Shown piece after piece: positions 63,406-64,000 of a stretch of 64,000 nt of DNA. Position numbers and translations under genes: made by a program. The stretch is from positions 4,340,001 through 4,404,000 of the forward strand of contig NZ_JACCFO010000001.1 in assembly GCF_013410565.1 (NCBI RefSeq). The letters run 5' to 3'. The DNA is from Streptomonospora nanhaiensis (lineage in GTDB: Bacteria; Actinomycetota; Actinomycetes; Streptosporangiales; Streptosporangiaceae). Within the stretch, counting starts at the first letter, position 1. Every line of letters begins with the position of its first letter. The notes beneath the pieces were generated by a model that worked only from the letters and a program-made list of their open reading frames with translations, had not been told where the DNA came from and ran no database searches.

Positions 63406-64000
63406 TCAGTCGGGGCGCAGCGCGTCCATGATCAGGCCCAGCAGCCGCTCCGACTGGGCGGCCTCGACCTGAACGGGCATGAGGGAGCCGGCGGCCAGCA
63501 GTACGACGTCACTTGGCTGAACGTCCGCGCGCAAAGAACCGTCACGCGCCCCGGCCGCCAGAATCGGGGCGATCGCGGCCGCCATGCGCTCCCGCGCGTT
63601 GATCACGTCGTGCTGGGTCGTCGCCTCCACCATGCCCAGGCGCAGGGCGTCGAGCATGCCGTGCTTGGTCGACACGAAACGCGCGAACTCGTCCAGCCAC
63701 CGCCGCAGCGCCTCCCGTGGAGGCAGCGCCTCCAGCAGGCGCCCGCCCTGGGCGAGCAGGTCCTCGACCTGGGCCTCGTAAGCCGATGTCACCAGCGCCT
63801 CCCGCGTGGGGAAGTGCCGGTACAGGGTGCCGATCCCCACCCCGGCGGCGCGTGCGACGCCCTCCAGGGAGAACGACTCCTCGCCGTCGGTGAGGGCGGC
63901 GCGAGCGGCATCGAGCAGGGCCTGCCGGTTGCGCTCGGCGTCCGAGCGGCGTCGGCGCGGAGCCGGGGCGGGGTTGGGCGCCTCAGGGGACTGCGACGCG
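63406..64000 (-). CDS. TetR-family regulator, 5' end cut by window
   Basis: At least 198 residues are visible; the frame is open to the right edge with no stop, and no ATG/GTG/TTG gives a start before the window ends. A proline/arginine-rich N-terminus (SQSPEAPNPAPAPRRRR) precedes the TetR HTH DAERNRQALLDAARAALTDGEESFSLEGVARAAGVGIGTLYRHFPTREAL, and a helical ligand-binding domain ending IMDALRPD. The conserved GIGTLYRHFPTRE recognition region is intact. Target and ligand unknown; it is convergent with the F420-type reductase gene, and its own divergent partner lies outside the window. Confidence 0.9.
   Translation of the reverse strand, partial: ASQSPEAPNPAPAPRRRRSDAERNRQALLDAARAALTDGEESFSLEGVARAAGVGIGTLYRHFPTREALVTSAYEAQVEDLLAQGGRLLEALPPREALRRWLDEFARFVSTKHGMLDALRLGMVEATTQHDVINARERMAAAIAPILAAGARDGSLRADVQPSDVVLLAAGSLMPVQVEAAQSERLLGLIMDALRPD

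Overview
The window is chromosomal DNA from a very GC-rich Gram-positive actinomycete. The complete 16S/23S/5S operon, the strong G/C third-position bias, GTG starts, several leaderless promoters and an IdeR-type iron box all fit Actinobacteria. My reading of the 16S places it in or near Nocardiopsaceae (Nocardiopsis/Streptomonospora-like); that is an inference without alignment. I see no CRISPR array, tRNA, prophage or insertion sequence. The content is mostly housekeeping and envelope/stress genes, with small islands of uncharacterised genes.

Layout. 0-2.3 kb: the 3' part of a bacterial Pnkp RNA end-healing/ligation enzyme, cut by the left edge. 3.2-6.2 kb: a MarR regulator divergent from an MFS exporter gene carrying a frameshift, then galE. 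6.2-11.3 kb: an FAD monooxygenase divergent from a leaderless aldehyde dehydrogenase, then a MetOD1-domain protein translationally coupled to a PAS-PP2C phosphatase. 11.5-17 kb: guaA, an SDR protein, and a CGNR zinc-finger regulator divergent from a VOC/PPOX-fold/NTF2 operon, with inverted repeats in the shared promoter. 17.2-19.3 kb: a tandem duplication of a two-gene membrane cassette (A-B-A'-B') of unknown function. 19.4-22 kb: SnoaL-like, DUF6879-like and small-peptide genes and two overlapping membrane genes.

22-33 kb: a tandem rhodanese, a membrane-anchored HtrA protease, a GT4 glycosyltransferase, a DMT-like transporter, an MprAB-like two-component system, two small membrane genes and a MarR-GNAT fusion. 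33-40 kb: a CitE-like CoA ester lyase divergent from a cytoplasmic bis-MGD oxidoreductase, then an iron-regulated FecCD-FecCD-ATPase siderophore importer behind an IdeR box and a 16-codon leader ORF. 40-49 kb: a Ser/Thr kinase, the remnant of a second kinase, a lipoprotein, an I36-type secreted inhibitor, a CoxG-like protein, and a PspC/LiaF-like protein divergent from a PspC-histidine kinase and its LuxR-type regulator. 49-54 kb: a nucleoside hydrolase, an EEP-family phosphatase/nuclease and the UvrD/PcrA helicase. 53.9-55.3 kb: an aldo/keto reductase divergent from an HxlR regulator.

55.3-60.9 kb: the rRNA operon, with two repeat-marked putative promoters, a leader with a boxA-like element and hairpin, 16S, a tRNA-free spacer, 23S, 5S and a strong intrinsic terminator. 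61-64 kb: a TetR regulator, an HxlR regulator divergent from an F420-type NADP oxidoreductase, and a TetR gene cut by the right edge. Almost every convergent gene pair is separated by a long, perfect, GC-rich hairpin with little or no T-tract.

The most interesting uncharacterised items are the duplicated membrane cassette, the DUF6879/small-ORF islet with its TTA-containing micro-ORF, the iron-box/leader-ORF arrangement, and the CGNR-VOC divergon.
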